Shown: positions 36,514 to 47,233, numbered from the stretch's first letter. The stretch is DNA of 64,000 nt from Algoriphagus sp. (GCF_013373065.1 NZ_JABXIN010000016.1:1-64000), one strand, 5' to 3'. Notes: a model not told the origin generated them from the sequence alone. Translations and numbers: made by a program.

Positions 36514-38544
36514 ATGAGTAATCCATTATTGGAAAAATTTTCCAATCCTTTTGAAACAGCACCTTTCGATCAATTAAAAAACGAACATTTTCTGCCTGCA
36601 GTCAAAGAGGCGATCCAGCTCGCAAAACAGGATATTGAAAAAATCAAATCGAATCCCATTCCAACTTTCGAAAATACCATTGAGGCATTGGACCAGGCAG
36701 GAGATAAATTAAATGTGATTTCAGCAATATTTTTCAACCTAAACTCAGCTGAAACAAATGAAGAAATTCAAAAGCTTGCAAGGGATATTTCTCCTCTTTT
36801 GACCGAACATTCCAACGATATTCTTCTCGATCAAGAGCTATTTGCTCGAGTAGCACAAATTTTTGAACAAAAGGGTGAATTAAAGTTAGATTCGGAACAA
36901 CAGACCCTTCTGGAAAAGACTTACAAAGCCTTTGTTCGAAACGGAGCGAAACTTTCTGAATCCGATGCCTCCAAATTAAGAGCGATTGACCAAGAATTAG
37001 CACAGCTTTCCCTGAAATTTGGAGAGCATGTATTGGCTGAAACAAATCGTTTCGTTCACTTCGTCGATCAGGAATCTGATGTAGAGGGATTACCTGAAAG
37101 TATCAAAGAGGCTGCTGCTCAGACAGCTGAAGAAAAAGGAAAACCAGGTCAATGGGCCTTTACCCTTGCATTTCCTTCCTACATTCCCGCTATGACTTAT
37201 CTCAAAAACAGGGAACTCCGAAAAACCCTGTTTTTGGCCTATAATACTAAATCCTGCAAAGGGGATGAATTGGATAATCAGGAAATCATCAAGGAAATTC
37301 TTGAGTTGCGTTATGAACGAGCAAAATTATTAGGCTATGCCTCCCATGCCCAGTTTGTCTTGGAAGAGCGAATGGCGAAAAGCCCAGAAGAAGTCCTTCA
37401 ATTTCTCGATGATTTACTTGAAAAAGCCAAACCCAAAGCTGAGAAGGAAGTTGCTGAACTTACGGCATTCGCAAAAAACCTTGATGGAATCGAGCAGCTT
37501 GAACGCTGGGATTTTGCCTATTATTCAGAACTATTGAAAAAAGAAAAATACGAGTTGGATGATGAGATTCTTCGCCCCTATTTTCAATTGGAGCACGTCA
37601 TTCAAGGTGTTTTTGAAACTGCAGGCAAACTATACGGCTTGAAGTTTTCTCCTAATAAGGAGATACCCGTTTACCATCCGGACGTTACAGCCTACGAGGT
37701 AAAAGATGAAAATGGAAACCATGTTGCAGTTTTTTATGCTGATTTCTTTCCCCGTGCAGGGAAAAGAAACGGGGCTTGGATGACAAGTTTCAAGGGACAA
37801 TTCCAGCTTCAAGGCAAGGATCATCGTCCTCATATTTCTATCGTCTGTAACTTCACTAAACCAACCAAGACTAAACCCAGTCTTCTGACCTTTAATGAAG
37901 TTACCACACTTTTCCATGAGTTTGGACATGCCCTTCATGGAATGCTCGCAAAAACCAAGTACCAAAGCCTTTCAGGGACAAGTGTCTTTTGGGATTTTGT
38001 AGAACTCCCATCTCAAATTTTCGAAAACTGGTGCTATGAAAAGGAATGCTTGGATCTTTTTGCCAAGCACTATGAAACTGGAGAAAGAATCCCGCTTGAT
38101 CTAATCGAGCGCATAAAAAAAGCCGCCAATTTCCAACAAGGATATCAAACCGTCCGGCAAATCAGCTTTGGTTTGCTCGATATGGCTTATCACAAAGGAA
38201 ATCCAGCTGCCATAACAAATCTCTTTGAATTTGAGCGAAAGGTCATGGAAAAAACAGACCTCTTGCCAAGAGTAGCTGATACACTGATGAGCACATCCTT
38301 TTCCCATATTTTCCAAGGAGGTTATGCAGCTGGGTACTATAGTTACAAATGGGCTGAGGTATTGGATGCGGATGCTTTCGAAATGTTTTTGGAAAATGGA
38401 ATATTTGATCCTGTTACAGCTCATTCTTTCGAAAAAAACATCCTATCTGCTGGTGGAACAGAACATCCATCCATCCTTTATAAACGATTTAGAGGGCGGG
38501 AGCCAAAGTCAGAGGCTTTGTTACGAAGAGCTGGTTTGATTTAA
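36514..38544 (+). CDS. dcp: M3-family metallopeptidase (Dcp-like peptidyl-dipeptidase)
   Basis: 676 residues, no signal peptide, hence cytoplasmic. It has the M3A zinc motif HEFGH (His468, Glu469, His472) inside TLFHEFGHALHGML, with the third ligand Glu further on (WDFVELPSQIFENW). The length and N-terminus (NPLLEKFSNPFETAPFDQLKNEHFLPA in pieces) resemble E. coli Dcp, which removes C-terminal dipeptides; oligopeptidase A is the close alternative. Flanked by a terminator upstream and an AI-2E permease 33 bases downstream. Confidence 0.9.
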   Translation: MSNPLLEKFSNPFETAPFDQLKNEHFLPAVKEAIQLAKQDIEKIKSNPIPTFENTIEALDQAGDKLNVISAIFFNLNSAETNEEIQKLARDISPLLTEHSNDILLDQELFARVAQIFEQKGELKLDSEQQTLLEKTYKAFVRNGAKLSESDASKLRAIDQELAQLSLKFGEHVLAETNRFVHFVDQESDVEGLPESIKEAAAQTAEEKGKPGQWAFTLAFPSYIPAMTYLKNRELRKTLFLAYNTKSCKGDELDNQEIIKEILELRYERAKLLGYASHAQFVLEERMAKSPEEVLQFLDDLLEKAKPKAEKEVAELTAFAKNLDGIEQLERWDFAYYSELLKKEKYELDDEILRPYFQLEHVIQGVFETAGKLYGLKFSPNKEIPVYHPDVTAYEVKDENGNHVAVFYADFFPRAGKRNGAWMTSFKGQFQLQGKDHRPHISIVCNFTKPTKTKPSLLTFNEVTTLFHEFGHALHGMLAKTKYQSLSGTSVFWDFVELPSQIFENWCYEKECLDLFAKHYETGERIPLDLIERIKKAANFQQGYQTVRQISFGLLDMAYHKGNPAAITNLFEFERKVMEKTDLLPRVADTLMSTSFSHIFQGGYAAGYYSYKWAEVLDADAFEMFLENGIFDPVTAHSFEKNILSAGGTEHPSILYKRFRGREPKSEALLRRAGLI

Positions 38545-38577
38545 GCTGGAAGACTAGTATATTCTGACAAAAAAGGA

Positions 38578-39672
38578 ATGCGAACGCCGTATCAAAACCT
38601 CCCCTCCTTCCTCAAAGCCCTCTTGGTTTTGGTCTTTATTATTGTTTTGGTCTTCTTTCTGACCGTAGGAAAAAGCCTTCTTATCCCGCTTTTTATGGGA
38701 GGTTTTTTTGCAATATTATTTACACCTTTAAATAATTGGCTAGAAAAAAGAAAAATCCCAAGAACCTTGGCGAGTTTTCTTTCTCTGCTAATTATGATTC
38801 TTTTGGTGGGGGGATTACTGTCTTTTATCATCGGCAATGTCGCTGCCTTTACAAATGATTTTGACAATGTCAGCGATCGGGTTTCGAATTATGCCAACCA
38901 AATTGATGATTGGACCCAAAGTAACCTTGGAATGGATTATGAAATCCGAGAGAAAGCCAATGTGGAATATTTCCGAGAAATTTTGGATGAACACAGTTCC
39001 AGCATTTCCAATTTTGCCTTAAAGACGGTTGGTTCTTTATCAGGCGTAGTGCTGATCCCAGTATTCATGTTTTTCTTGGTTCTCTATCGGGATCATTTGA
39101 CGCAGATGATGATTATGATCTATCGGGATCGGGACCCAACACTGGTAAAAATGCGGATTACCAGCCTGCGAAAAGTAATCCAACATTATATTGTCGGAGT
39201 CGGCAAGGTGATGTTGATTTTGGCAGTACTTAACGTTTCAGCCTATTCAGCACTTGGAATCAAGCATGCGATATTCTTTGGGGTGCTAGGTGCCATTTTA
39301 AATATCATCCCCTATGTAGGTCCTTTTTTTGGAGTTTTATTACCCGTAGTTTATTCCTTTTTGACCAAAGACAGTCTTTTTTACCCTTTGGCAATTTTAG
39401 TTGCTTACCAATTGATTCAATTGATTGAAGGAAACTTTTTGACTCCAAAAATTGTAGGAGGAAATGTCAACTTGAATGCCTTTATCACCTTCCTGGGTCT
39501 TTTAATTGGAGGCACCATTTGGGGGGTAGCTGGAATGGTTTTGATCATTCCTACATTGGCAATCTTGAGAGAAATCTTTGATTTGACAGAAGATACCAAA
39601 CCATTTGCCTTCCTTCTTGGTGAGGAAAAGAAAAAACCGAAAAAACCGAAACCTATTGATGAGGAAAATTAA
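38578..39672 (+). CDS. AI-2E family transporter (PerM/YdiK-like)
   Basis: 364-residue inner-membrane permease with about seven or eight helices. It has an extracytoplasmic helical segment (about 90-150) and the GAILNIIPYVGPFFG motif near 240, typical of the family. Members have been linked to AI-2 export and to Na+/H+ exchange; the substrate here is unknown. The C-terminal tail is Lys/Pro rich (KKPKKPKP). A paralogue lies at 52607. The next gene overlaps its end by 14 bases. Confidence 0.9.
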   Translation: MRTPYQNLPSFLKALLVLVFIIVLVFFLTVGKSLLIPLFMGGFFAILFTPLNNWLEKRKIPRTLASFLSLLIMILLVGGLLSFIIGNVAAFTNDFDNVSDRVSNYANQIDDWTQSNLGMDYEIREKANVEYFREILDEHSSSISNFALKTVGSLSGVVLIPVFMFFLVLYRDHLTQMMIMIYRDRDPTLVKMRITSLRKVIQHYIVGVGKVMLILAVLNVSAYSALGIKHAIFFGVLGAILNIIPYVGPFFGVLLPVVYSFLTKDSLFYPLAILVAYQLIQLIEGNFLTPKIVGGNVNLNAFITFLGLLIGGTIWGVAGMVLIIPTLAILREIFDLTEDTKPFAFLLGEEKKKPKKPKPIDEEN

Positions 39673-40591
39673 AATCAGTCTCTTTTTACTCTTGGTTTTA
39701 GCAGGAGTAGCATGTGATTCAGTTGAAGATAAAAAAGGTCGGTTTTTACTAAAAGGTAATGAAAAATTAGACGAAAATGATCCACGAGGTGCCTTGGAGT
39801 TTTACCAAGAAGCCTTGGAGCTAGATTCAGCCTATTCGGATGCCTGGTTTAATAAAGCCATTGCCCATTTACAGTTAAATCAATTGGATGAAGCTATTTT
39901 GGACTTTTCAGCTGCCATTAAGTTTCAGCCTGATTATTTGGAAGCCTATTTCCAGAGGGGATTAAGCTATTTGGATAATGGAGAGTTTTATAAAGCAAGA
40001 GAAGATGCATCTTGGCTTCAGGAAAAATATCCTTCGGAATGGAAGGGATTTTTTTTGGGTGGACTTGTGCAAGAAAAACTCCAAAACTTTGAATTAGCCT
40101 TAGAGGCTTTTGGAAAAGCATTAGCCCTCAATCCGGAAAACTCTGATTTACTAGTTAATCAGGCCACAATATTTTACTATCAAAAGGATTTTCAGAAAGC
40201 CGATTCTCTTCTTGCAAAGGCCAAAGATATTAATCCGTTGGAATCCAATTTGCATAATTTGGAATCCATGATTGCCTTCGAAAGAAAAGATTTTGTGAAA
40301 GCCTTGGAATCAGTAGAAAAAGCAATTTCCCTGAATACCTCTCAAGCCTATTTTTACAACAACAAAGGACTTTATTTACTTTTTCTTGGTAAACCGGAGG
40401 AAGGACTGGAATTCATAAACCGTAGCTTAAAAATGGACGCCAACAACCTTTATGCACTACGAAATAAAGGGATTTATTATGTTATTAAGGGGGATAAAAT
40501 CTCTGCTCTTCAATATTTACAAGAGCTTTATCGCGACTATCCGGAAATGGATTTAGTGACCGAGTATTATGAAAAAGCTCAAAAATTGTGA
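39659..40591 (+). CDS. TPR-repeat lipoprotein
   Basis: 310 residues from the ATG at 39659, which gives a clean lipoprotein signal (SLFLLLVLAGVAC, Cys19); an upstream start at 39605 would hide that signal. About seven or eight tetratricopeptide repeats fill the rest (for example NPRGALEFYQEALELD-like and EAILDFSAAIKFQPDYLEAYFQRGL). A scaffold role in the periplasm or outer membrane is likely. It overlaps the upstream permease by 14 bases and the tail of the convergent kinase by 13. Confidence 0.85.
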   Translation: MRKIKISLFLLLVLAGVACDSVEDKKGRFLLKGNEKLDENDPRGALEFYQEALELDSAYSDAWFNKAIAHLQLNQLDEAILDFSAAIKFQPDYLEAYFQRGLSYLDNGEFYKAREDASWLQEKYPSEWKGFFLGGLVQEKLQNFELALEAFGKALALNPENSDLLVNQATIFYYQKDFQKADSLLAKAKDINPLESNLHNLESMIAFERKDFVKALESVEKAISLNTSQAYFYNNKGLYLLFLGKPEEGLEFINRSLKMDANNLYALRNKGIYYVIKGDKISALQYLQELYRDYPEMDLVTEYYEKAQKL

Positions 40592-43497
40592 TTTTTCTCT
40601 GAAATCACTTCTTTGATTTTCTTTAGAAGTTCTGCAGCGTCGATTGGTTTTGCAACAAAACCATCGAAACCACAAGATTCAATTTTTTCCATGATTTCAA
40701 GCTTGGCAGCTGCCGTCAATGCAATCACAGGAATATCCTGAAGCTCCTTAATTTTTACCGTAGCCTCAAAACCATCCATAACTGGCATCTGAATATCCAT
40801 CAAGACACAATCGTATTTCTTGGATTGAATAGCTTCAACAGCTAACGCTCCATTAGGAACCCGATCAAACGTATATCCCCATTTTTTGATAATCTTACCA
40901 AGAACCAAGGCATTGACATCATTGTCTTCTGCCATCAGAAGGTGAAGAGTGGAAAAATCCCTATTGAATCCATTGAGGATAACATTCTTTGGACCTTCAT
41001 TTTCAAATAAATCAAAATCGACTTCAAAGAAGAATCGGCTCCCTTTTCCTACTTCTGATTCCAGATTGATGTTAGAGTTCATCAAATTGAGGAGTTTTCT
41101 GGTAATTGAAAGTCCAAGGCCTGTTCCTCCATACTTGGTACTGAAAGTTGGTTTGATTTGATCAAAATCATTGAAAATTCGATCCTGATGCTCGGGAGCG
41201 ATTCCAATTCCGGTATCTTTTACTTCAAAATATACTTTTACTTGATTCGCATTTTTCTTCAGCAAATTCACCGTCAAATCAACTTCACCGTTATTAGTGA
41301 ACTTGAGCGCATTGGTAATCAAATTGTTCAAGATTTGAGACAATCGGGTTTTATCACCTTTGACTTCTACATTCAAGTTAGGATCCAAATGCAAATTCAA
41401 GGAGTTCTTACTGTCCCGAGCATGGAAGGAAAGCCCCTTCATCACTTGATGAACCAGTTCTGTCAAATTGAAAGGTGCTTTTTCGATGGAAAGTTTTCCT
41501 GCTTCTATTTTCTGGAAGTCAAGTAGATCATTAATCATAATGATCAAATTATCCACGGCAAAACTGATCGTATTCAGGGTATTCTTTTGAGAATCAGATG
41601 GATTTTCCTGCAATAAGGAATAAACAGAACCAGAAATAGCATTTAATGGAGTTCGCAGTTCGTGGCTGATCATGGAAAGGAAATCAGACTTAATCTGACT
41701 TGCCTTTTCTGCGGTTTGCCTAGCTTCATCCAATTTAGCCTCAAACTCTTTTTGTTTGCTGATATCTGTCAAGTACCCATACCAAACCATGTCCCCATTT
41801 TCCAAGACCTGAGGTCTTGCAGCTCCCAATATCCATCGGAATCCAGTTGGCTCTTTGTCATCCTTTACTCTAAATTGACATTGCCAAGGCTCTAATTTTC
41901 TGGCAGAAGCCACAGAACTCATGATCACATGAGGCAAATCCTGTGGATGAACTTTAGTAATGGTAGAAGAAATATCTGTGAACTCTTCAATTTCTGCCTC
42001 CGAAATTCCCAAAACACTGGTAATCCCTTTGGACAAGAATGAAAAATTCATCCCTCCATTCTTATCCAATACCAATTGATATAATCCCCCTGGAACTTGT
42101 TCAGTAAGATTGATCAAGAAATTACTACTTTCTTCCAATGTCTTCTCCAAAGAGAGCTTTTCAGAGATATTCTTGAATGAAAACAAGTAATAGGATTCCG
42201 ATTTTTCCTCAAATGATGTGAACCCAATCTCCAGCGTAAGTGGTTTTCCTTTTTGGTTTACAATCGGTGCAACTAAGGGAGAAACTTCTACCCCACTTTC
42301 TATTTCGTATAACCAATTATTCCAAAGATCTGACTCCTCAAAAAGCTGTACAAGCTGGCTCAAATCACCGAAATGATTTTCTTTTTCTAGGCCAAAAAGC
42401 TTGCGTGCGGAATCATTACAATGAATAATCTTTTTATCTCGAAGCGCGACAATCAGAGGCTCAGGAGAATAGTAGAGAAAGCTTTCCAATAAAGACTTTT
42501 CTTCCAAAATTTGTTGACGGGAACTATCATCTGCCAAGTACCCGATCCACATTTCCTTCCCGTTTGGCAACTCTGTTTTTTCTGCAACCAATTGTAGTGA
42601 CAGTTCCTTCCATAAAAGTCTTCCCTCGAATTTATTTTGAGAAGCCTCAGATTTTAACTGTTGCCTTAGATTTTCAAAAAGAGACTTTCGGTCTTTTTTT
42701 GAATCTACTCCAAACTTCTCAAGCGACTTTTTATCCCAATTAATTTTCTCCTTTTGAAGATCCAAGCTAAAGCTAACTGCATCTGAAAGTCCAGGAACCT
42801 CTTGATGGATCTTTAATAACTTCTTGGATAAATCCCGCTCAAGCGCATACTCAGTCTGATCTCTTGCAATCAGATAAAAATAATTGCCGGCAAATTGGAC
42901 AGAACATTCCAAGGAAGAATAATCTCCATTTTTACGTTTGAAGCGAACTTGGAAAAAGGCCATCTTCTCGGCACCGCCTTTATTCTTCCAAATCTTTCGA
43001 ACTCGATCCAAATCCTCCTCATGGACAAAAGAACAAAGACTAGTATCAATCAACTCCTCAGAATTATATCCAAGAATTGGTTTAACAGCTTCATTGAGAT
43101 AGGTAAGATAATCGTGTTGGCCTACCCCTAGCACATCCAATCCGCGCTTAAAAAATTCTTGAATTTCTTTATTGGAAGGAAGTCCCTCCCGCTTCAATTC
43201 AACTCCTTTATAAAACAGGTAATAATTAGTGCCATTATCTTCTGGTAATTCAAGACGAAAGGTAAATTCCTTCCCGCCATGATTTAGGTGTAATTCTTCT
43301 TTAAAAATGTAATTACTTATATCAAGCCCTAAACCAGCAAGACTTCTTTCCGTTAAGGATTCCCCAATTTGCTCTTCAAAGGCTTCATTCGCATAAAAAA
43401 TATTATAAGGATAGGAATCATCCGCAAGAAAGACCATTTCTGAGGACTCATAAATGATCTTCTTAAAAGTGCTATTAATTCCTCTGTCCTTCATCAA
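40579..43497 (-). CDS. Hybrid sensor histidine kinase with multiple PAS domains
   Basis: 972 residues, no membrane segment, so a cytoplasmic sensor. I see five PAS-like regions (about 13-100, 110-215, 225-330, 340-450 and 460-580); the first and third are weak. They are followed by HisKA with His612 (MISHELRTPLNAI), a HATPase domain (NLITNALKFTNNG, DTGIGI, GGTGLGL) and a C-terminal receiver with Asp901 (CVLMDIQMPVMDGF) and Lys939-region AKP. No output regulator is adjacent; the REC-Hpt protein at 13468 is a conceivable relay partner by architecture only. Confidence 0.92.
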   Translation of the reverse strand: MMKDRGINSTFKKIIYESSEMVFLADDSYPYNIFYANEAFEEQIGESLTERSLAGLGLDISNYIFKEELHLNHGGKEFTFRLELPEDNGTNYYLFYKGVELKREGLPSNKEIQEFFKRGLDVLGVGQHDYLTYLNEAVKPILGYNSEELIDTSLCSFVHEEDLDRVRKIWKNKGGAEKMAFFQVRFKRKNGDYSSLECSVQFAGNYFYLIARDQTEYALERDLSKKLLKIHQEVPGLSDAVSFSLDLQKEKINWDKKSLEKFGVDSKKDRKSLFENLRQQLKSEASQNKFEGRLLWKELSLQLVAEKTELPNGKEMWIGYLADDSSRQQILEEKSLLESFLYYSPEPLIVALRDKKIIHCNDSARKLFGLEKENHFGDLSQLVQLFEESDLWNNWLYEIESGVEVSPLVAPIVNQKGKPLTLEIGFTSFEEKSESYYLFSFKNISEKLSLEKTLEESSNFLINLTEQVPGGLYQLVLDKNGGMNFSFLSKGITSVLGISEAEIEEFTDISSTITKVHPQDLPHVIMSSVASARKLEPWQCQFRVKDDKEPTGFRWILGAARPQVLENGDMVWYGYLTDISKQKEFEAKLDEARQTAEKASQIKSDFLSMISHELRTPLNAISGSVYSLLQENPSDSQKNTLNTISFAVDNLIIMINDLLDFQKIEAGKLSIEKAPFNLTELVHQVMKGLSFHARDSKNSLNLHLDPNLNVEVKGDKTRLSQILNNLITNALKFTNNGEVDLTVNLLKKNANQVKVYFEVKDTGIGIAPEHQDRIFNDFDQIKPTFSTKYGGTGLGLSITRKLLNLMNSNINLESEVGKGSRFFFEVDFDLFENEGPKNVILNGFNRDFSTLHLLMAEDNDVNALVLGKIIKKWGYTFDRVPNGALAVEAIQSKKYDCVLMDIQMPVMDGFEATVKIKELQDIPVIALTAAAKLEIMEKIESCGFDGFVAKPIDAAELLKKIKEVISEKNHNF

Positions 43498-43565
43498 GCT
43501 TTTCTTACTAATATTCTATTTGTGCGTGTTAAGGATGATTTTTTAAATATCGTAAAATAATGCCG

Positions 43566-43597
43566 TAAACATACAGCAATTTGTATTTCATAGCAAA
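43566..43597 (-). promoter_or_regulatory. Candidate promoter for the hybrid kinase
   Basis: On minus, TTTG (complement of 43594-43597) is followed after 20 bases by TATGTTTA (complement of 43566-43573). This matches the Bacteroidota TTTG / TAnnTTTG pair with one mismatch in the last box. It lies about 70 bases before the ATG. Confidence 0.4.
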
Positions 43598-43626
43598 TTT
43601 TTTACTTTTCAAACGAGAAAAATGAT

Positions 43627-44319
43627 TCAAAAATTATAGAAATAGCCAATTTTAGCCCATAAACGGGTCCGAAACCCCTCTTGAAAAAATCCATCGGTAC
43701 GATAATCCACACTATATTCGATTTTTTGTTGATTTGAGATCAACTTGCCCAAGGTTAAAACCAATCGATTTTCAAGTCCGAATTCTCCAGCCTGAAGACT
43801 AAAAATCGGCTCAGTGGAAACAACCACATACCTCTCTCCCGGATCTACGGCATCACCTTCGAGTGGGATATCCATTGCCAAGCGATATCGCAATCTATAC
43901 TCTGTGGATTCTTCAGGAGTAAAAGTTTGATCTAAACGAAATCGATGGCCGACCCGAAACCTCCTAAAGCGATCCAGCAATGCAAATTGCTGGATAAGTC
44001 GGTAGGAATTCGTCCCATCTTGAATTCTATAAAAAAGTCCAAACGCCAAGCTACTTAGTGGACTTACCTTCCAATCGTAAAAAGCCATTAAATCGGTGCG
44101 ATAATGCCGAAATTGCCAACGGTCTTCCTGTTCTTGAGAATTCCTGAAAATAACCTCCTGATTTTCGATTTTAAAGTTCACCTTATTTCCATTCTTCAAC
44201 TTTTTGGTAATCCCTACTTCTGGAAAAAATCCCGTAAAAAACACATGCTCCTGTGCAAAGACTGAAAAACCGAAAGAAAGGTTGACGAGCAGAAAAAGAA
44301 CAATCGACTTTCTCATCAA
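43627..44319 (-). CDS. DUF2490-family outer-membrane protein
   Basis: 230 residues. Signal peptide IVLFLLVNLSFGFSVFAQ. The rest has the DUF2490 barrel pattern (strands such as WQFRHYRTDLMAFYDWKV, RLRYRLAMDIPLEGD, RYVVVSTEPIFSL) ending in an aromatic residue (YFYNF). Role unknown. Its start overlaps the stop of the upstream gene by four bases. Confidence 0.82.
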   Translation of the reverse strand: MMRKSIVLFLLVNLSFGFSVFAQEHVFFTGFFPEVGITKKLKNGNKVNFKIENQEVIFRNSQEQEDRWQFRHYRTDLMAFYDWKVSPLSSLAFGLFYRIQDGTNSYRLIQQFALLDRFRRFRVGHRFRLDQTFTPEESTEYRLRYRLAMDIPLEGDAVDPGERYVVVSTEPIFSLQAGEFGLENRLVLTLGKLISNQQKIEYSVDYRTDGFFQEGFRTRLWAKIGYFYNF

Positions 44320-44891
44320 AAAATCAAATTATCCATAATTCGAATCTCTACTTCTCGCTTTGAGATCAATTTACCTTGATCATCAAAAAGACCTTCCCAA
44401 AGAAGTTGCTCTCCATCCTTAGGTTTTCCAAGATATTCGATCTCATAGCGAACTGTAATCCCATCTTTTTTTTCATCATCAAAAAAATCTTCTAAATCCT
44501 CTTCTTCTCCAGTGTATTGAATTTGAATTCGCTGGATTTTATAATCACGGTATGACTCTGAAAAATATTTTTGAAGATTCTTAACGACTACAGCATCTAG
44601 CTCCTGAAGTGTCAACTCAACCTCCACGTCCTGAATTTTTCCGGAGGCATCAAATTCAACACTATGAAATTTATTTTTCCAGATAAATTTGGCCTCATAG
44701 GATGTTCCTTTATCTGAATTCTCTAAATACCAACGGACTTTTTTCTTTCCATCAAAAGCGTCATGAAGCCAATCCACAGCTGATTCTGGCAATTCTTGCT
44801 TTTTGATTCGCCTTTCTTGTTCAACCTTTTTCTGTGCAAATGCATTGCCTGCGTAAAAAAGTATTAGGAAAAGGAGAAATAGTTTTCTCAT
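44316..44891 (-). CDS. Predicted periplasmic protein, PepSY-like appearance
   Basis: 191 residues. Signal peptide LFLLFLILFYAGNAFAQ, followed by two similar halves with the pattern YEAKFIWKNKFHSVEFDASGK and VRYEIEYLG...LLWEGLFDDQGK. These resemble PepSY-like domains of Bacteroidota, but I cannot confirm the family. It is translationally coupled to the DUF2490 gene, so the pair probably works together in the envelope. Confidence 0.65.
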   Translation of the reverse strand: MRKLFLLFLILFYAGNAFAQKKVEQERRIKKQELPESAVDWLHDAFDGKKKVRWYLENSDKGTSYEAKFIWKNKFHSVEFDASGKIQDVEVELTLQELDAVVVKNLQKYFSESYRDYKIQRIQIQYTGEEEDLEDFFDDEKKDGITVRYEIEYLGKPKDGEQLLWEGLFDDQGKLISKREVEIRIMDNLIF

Positions 44892-44910
44892 GAGTAATAG
44901 TTATAACAAA

Positions 44911-44942
44911 TAAAAAACCGTTACCAAATTGGCAACGGTTCT
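44911..44942 (-). terminator. Rho-independent terminator after aconitase
   Basis: Arms 44916-44925 (aaccgttacc) and 44931-44940 (ggcaacggtt), one mismatch, five-base loop. On minus it is followed by a T-run (complement of taaaaaa). It lies 29 bases beyond the aconitase stop and just upstream of the 44891 gene. Confidence 0.85.
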
Positions 44943-44968
44943 TTTCTATTTTGGTTTTGATTTTTCGA

Positions 44969-47233
44969 TTAAGCCAAACCAGCCTTGATAAGGTTCAAAG
45001 CAGAACCTGCCTTAAACCATTCAATTTGACCTTCATTGTAGGTATGATTTACTTCAAATTCATCTTTACTTCCATCTGCATGGTGTAAAACTACCTTCAA
45101 AGGCAATCCAGGAGCAAAAGTTTCCAAGCCAAGGATATCAATAGAATCGTCTTCTTGAACCTTGTCGTAATCGGCTGGATTTGCAAAAGTTAAGGCCAAC
45201 ATACCTTGCTTTTTCAAATTCGTTTCGTGAATTCGAGCAAAGGATTTCACCAAAATTGCCCGAACACCTAAGAATCGTGGCTCCATAGCAGCATGCTCTC
45301 GGGAAGAACCTTCTCCATAGTTTTCATCTCCTACGACAACCGTACCAATACCTTCGGCTTTGTACTGTCGCTGAGTTGCCGGAACTTCACCATAGGCACC
45401 AGTCAATTGATTCTTAACTTTATTGGTTTCGTCATTGAATGCATTGACAGCACCAATTAGCATATTATTGGAAATATTATCCAAATGACCTCGGAATCGC
45501 AACCAAGGACCTGCCATGGAAATGTGGTCTGTCGTACATTTTCCTTTTGCTTTGATTAGCAATTTCAATCCCTTCAGATCCGTACCTTCCCAAGCAGGGA
45601 AAGACTCCAATAATTGCAGACGTTCTGATTTTGGATCCACAATCACCTCCACTTTAGACCCATCAGAAGCAGGAGCCTGATATCCTGCATCTTCAACAGC
45701 AAATCCTTTAGTCGGCATTTCCAATCCTTTTGGCTCATCCAATTTTACAGCTTGCCCTTCCTCATTTACAAGCGTATCTTTCATTGGGTTGAAGGTCAAA
45801 TCACCTGCAATTGCCATGGCTGTTACAATTTCCGGAGAAGCTACGAAGGCATGCGTATTAGGGTTTCCATCAGCACGCTTCGCAAAGTTTCTATTAAAGG
45901 AAGTGATGATTGAGTTTTTCTCTTGCTTTTCTGCACCATGTCTTGCCCACTGACCGATACAAGGTCCACAAGCATTTGCAAGAACTACCCCTCCCATTTT
46001 TCCAAAGGTACCCAAGAAGCCATCTCGCTCAACGGTGTATCGAACTTGCTCAGATCCCGGAGTAATCGTAAACTCAGACTTGGCTACCAATTTTTTATCG
46101 ACTGCTTGCTGAGCCAAAGAAGCTGCTCGTGAAATATCTTCGTAAGAAGAGTTGGTACATGAACCGATCAAACCAACTTCCAATTTAGCTGGCCAGCCAT
46201 TTTCCTTAACTGCAGCAGCAAACTTGGACAATGGCCAAGCCAAATCTGGCGTAAAAGGACCATTGATATGCGGCTCAAGTTCAGAGAGATTAATCTCTAT
46301 AACCTGATCAAAGTATTTTTCAGGCTCTGCATATACCTCAGCATCACCAGTAAGATGTTCTGCAATTCCATTAGCCAATTCTGCAACATCAGCCCGACCT
46401 GTTCCTTTTAGGTAGGCTGCAGATTTTTCATCATATCCAAAAATGGAGGTAGTAGCACCAATTTCTGCCCCCATGTTACAAATCGTTCCTTTACCTGTTG
46501 CAGAAAGGGATTGTGCTCCATCACCAAAGTATTCTACGATGTATCCTGTTCCGCCTTTCACAGTCAAGATTCCTGCTACTTTCAAAATCACATCTTTCGC
46601 AGAGGTCCAACCAGAAAGTTTACCTGTAAGCTTTACACCGATCAATTTGGGGAATTTTAGCTCCCACGGAAGACCTGCCATGACGTCGCAGGCATCAGCC
46701 CCCCCTACACCAATCGCAATCATTCCCAAACCACCGGCATTAGGCGTATGAGAATCTGTTCCGATCATCATTCCACCCGGAAATGCATAATTCTCCAATA
46801 CTACTTGGTGAATAATACCAGCTCCGGGCTTCCAGAAGCCAATTCCGTATTTATTGGACACTGATGCCAAAAAATCATAAACTTCACGGTTTTTATCCTT
46901 GGCTACAGAAAGGTCTTTATCAGCTCCAACTTGTGCTTGAATCAAGTGATCACAGTGTACAGTGGAAGGAACCGCAACTTTATCTTTCCCTGCCTGCATA
47001 AATTGAAGCAAAGCCATTTGGGCCGTTGCATCTTGCATTGCCACTCGATCCGGCTGAAAATCCACATAGGACTTCCCGCGCTCAAATACTTGGCTAGCTG
47101 CTCCTTCTGAAAGGTGGGAATACAAAATTTTCTCAGTCAAAGTCAAGGGTTTGTTAACTGCTTTTCTAGCAGCAGCGATTCGCTCAGGATACCGAGCATA
47201 CACCTCCTTGATCATTTCAATATCAAAAGCCAT
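44969..47233 (-). CDS. acn: Aconitate hydratase, mitochondrial type
   Basis: Isomerises citrate and isocitrate in the TCA cycle. 754 residues from the ATG at 47231-47233 ([12 protein letters not shown]); the frame extends 26 codons upstream without family similarity. Fe-S ligands are in [11 protein letters not shown] and [10 protein letters not shown]. Active-site [11 protein letters not shown] and the C-terminal swivel domain ([14 protein letters not shown]) are present. Length and sequence resemble the mitochondrial-type enzyme found in Bacteroidota, rather than AcnA (about 890) or AcnB. Confidence 0.95.
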   Translation of the reverse strand: MAFDIEMIKEVYARYPERIAAARKAVNKPLTLTEKILYSHLSEGAASQVFERGKSYVDFQPDRVAMQDATAQMALLQFMQAGKDKVAVPSTVHCDHLIQAQVGADKDLSVAKDKNREVYDFLASVSNKYGIGFWKPGAGIIHQVVLENYAFPGGMMIGTDSHTPNAGGLGMIAIGVGGADACDVMAGLPWELKFPKLIGVKLTGKLSGWTSAKDVILKVAGILTVKGGTGYIVEYFGDGAQSLSATGKGTICNMGAEIGATTSIFGYDEKSAAYLKGTGRADVAELANGIAEHLTGDAEVYAEPEKYFDQVIEINLSELEPHINGPFTPDLAWPLSKFAAAVKENGWPAKLEVGLIGSCTNSSYEDISRAASLAQQAVDKKLVAKSEFTITPGSEQVRYTVERDGFLGTFGKMGGVVLANACGPCIGQWARHGAEKQEKNSIITSFNRNFAKRADGNPNTHAFVASPEIVTAMAIAGDLTFNPMKDTLVNEEGQAVKLDEPKGLEMPTKGFAVEDAGYQAPASDGSKVEVIVDPKSERLQLLESFPAWEGTDLKGLKLLIKAKGKCTTDHISMAGPWLRFRGHLDNISNNMLIGAVNAFNDETNKVKNQLTGAYGEVPATQRQYKAEGIGTVVVGDENYGEGSSREHAAMEPRFLGVRAILVKSFARIHETNLKKQGMLALTFANPADYDKVQEDDSIDILGLETFAPGLPLKVVLHHADGSKDEFEVNHTYNEGQIEWFKAGSALNLIKAGLA

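Noticed and set aside
39605..39658. Upstream start for the TPR lipoprotein
   Set aside because: It would add 18 charged residues before a lipoprotein signal that starts cleanly at 39659.
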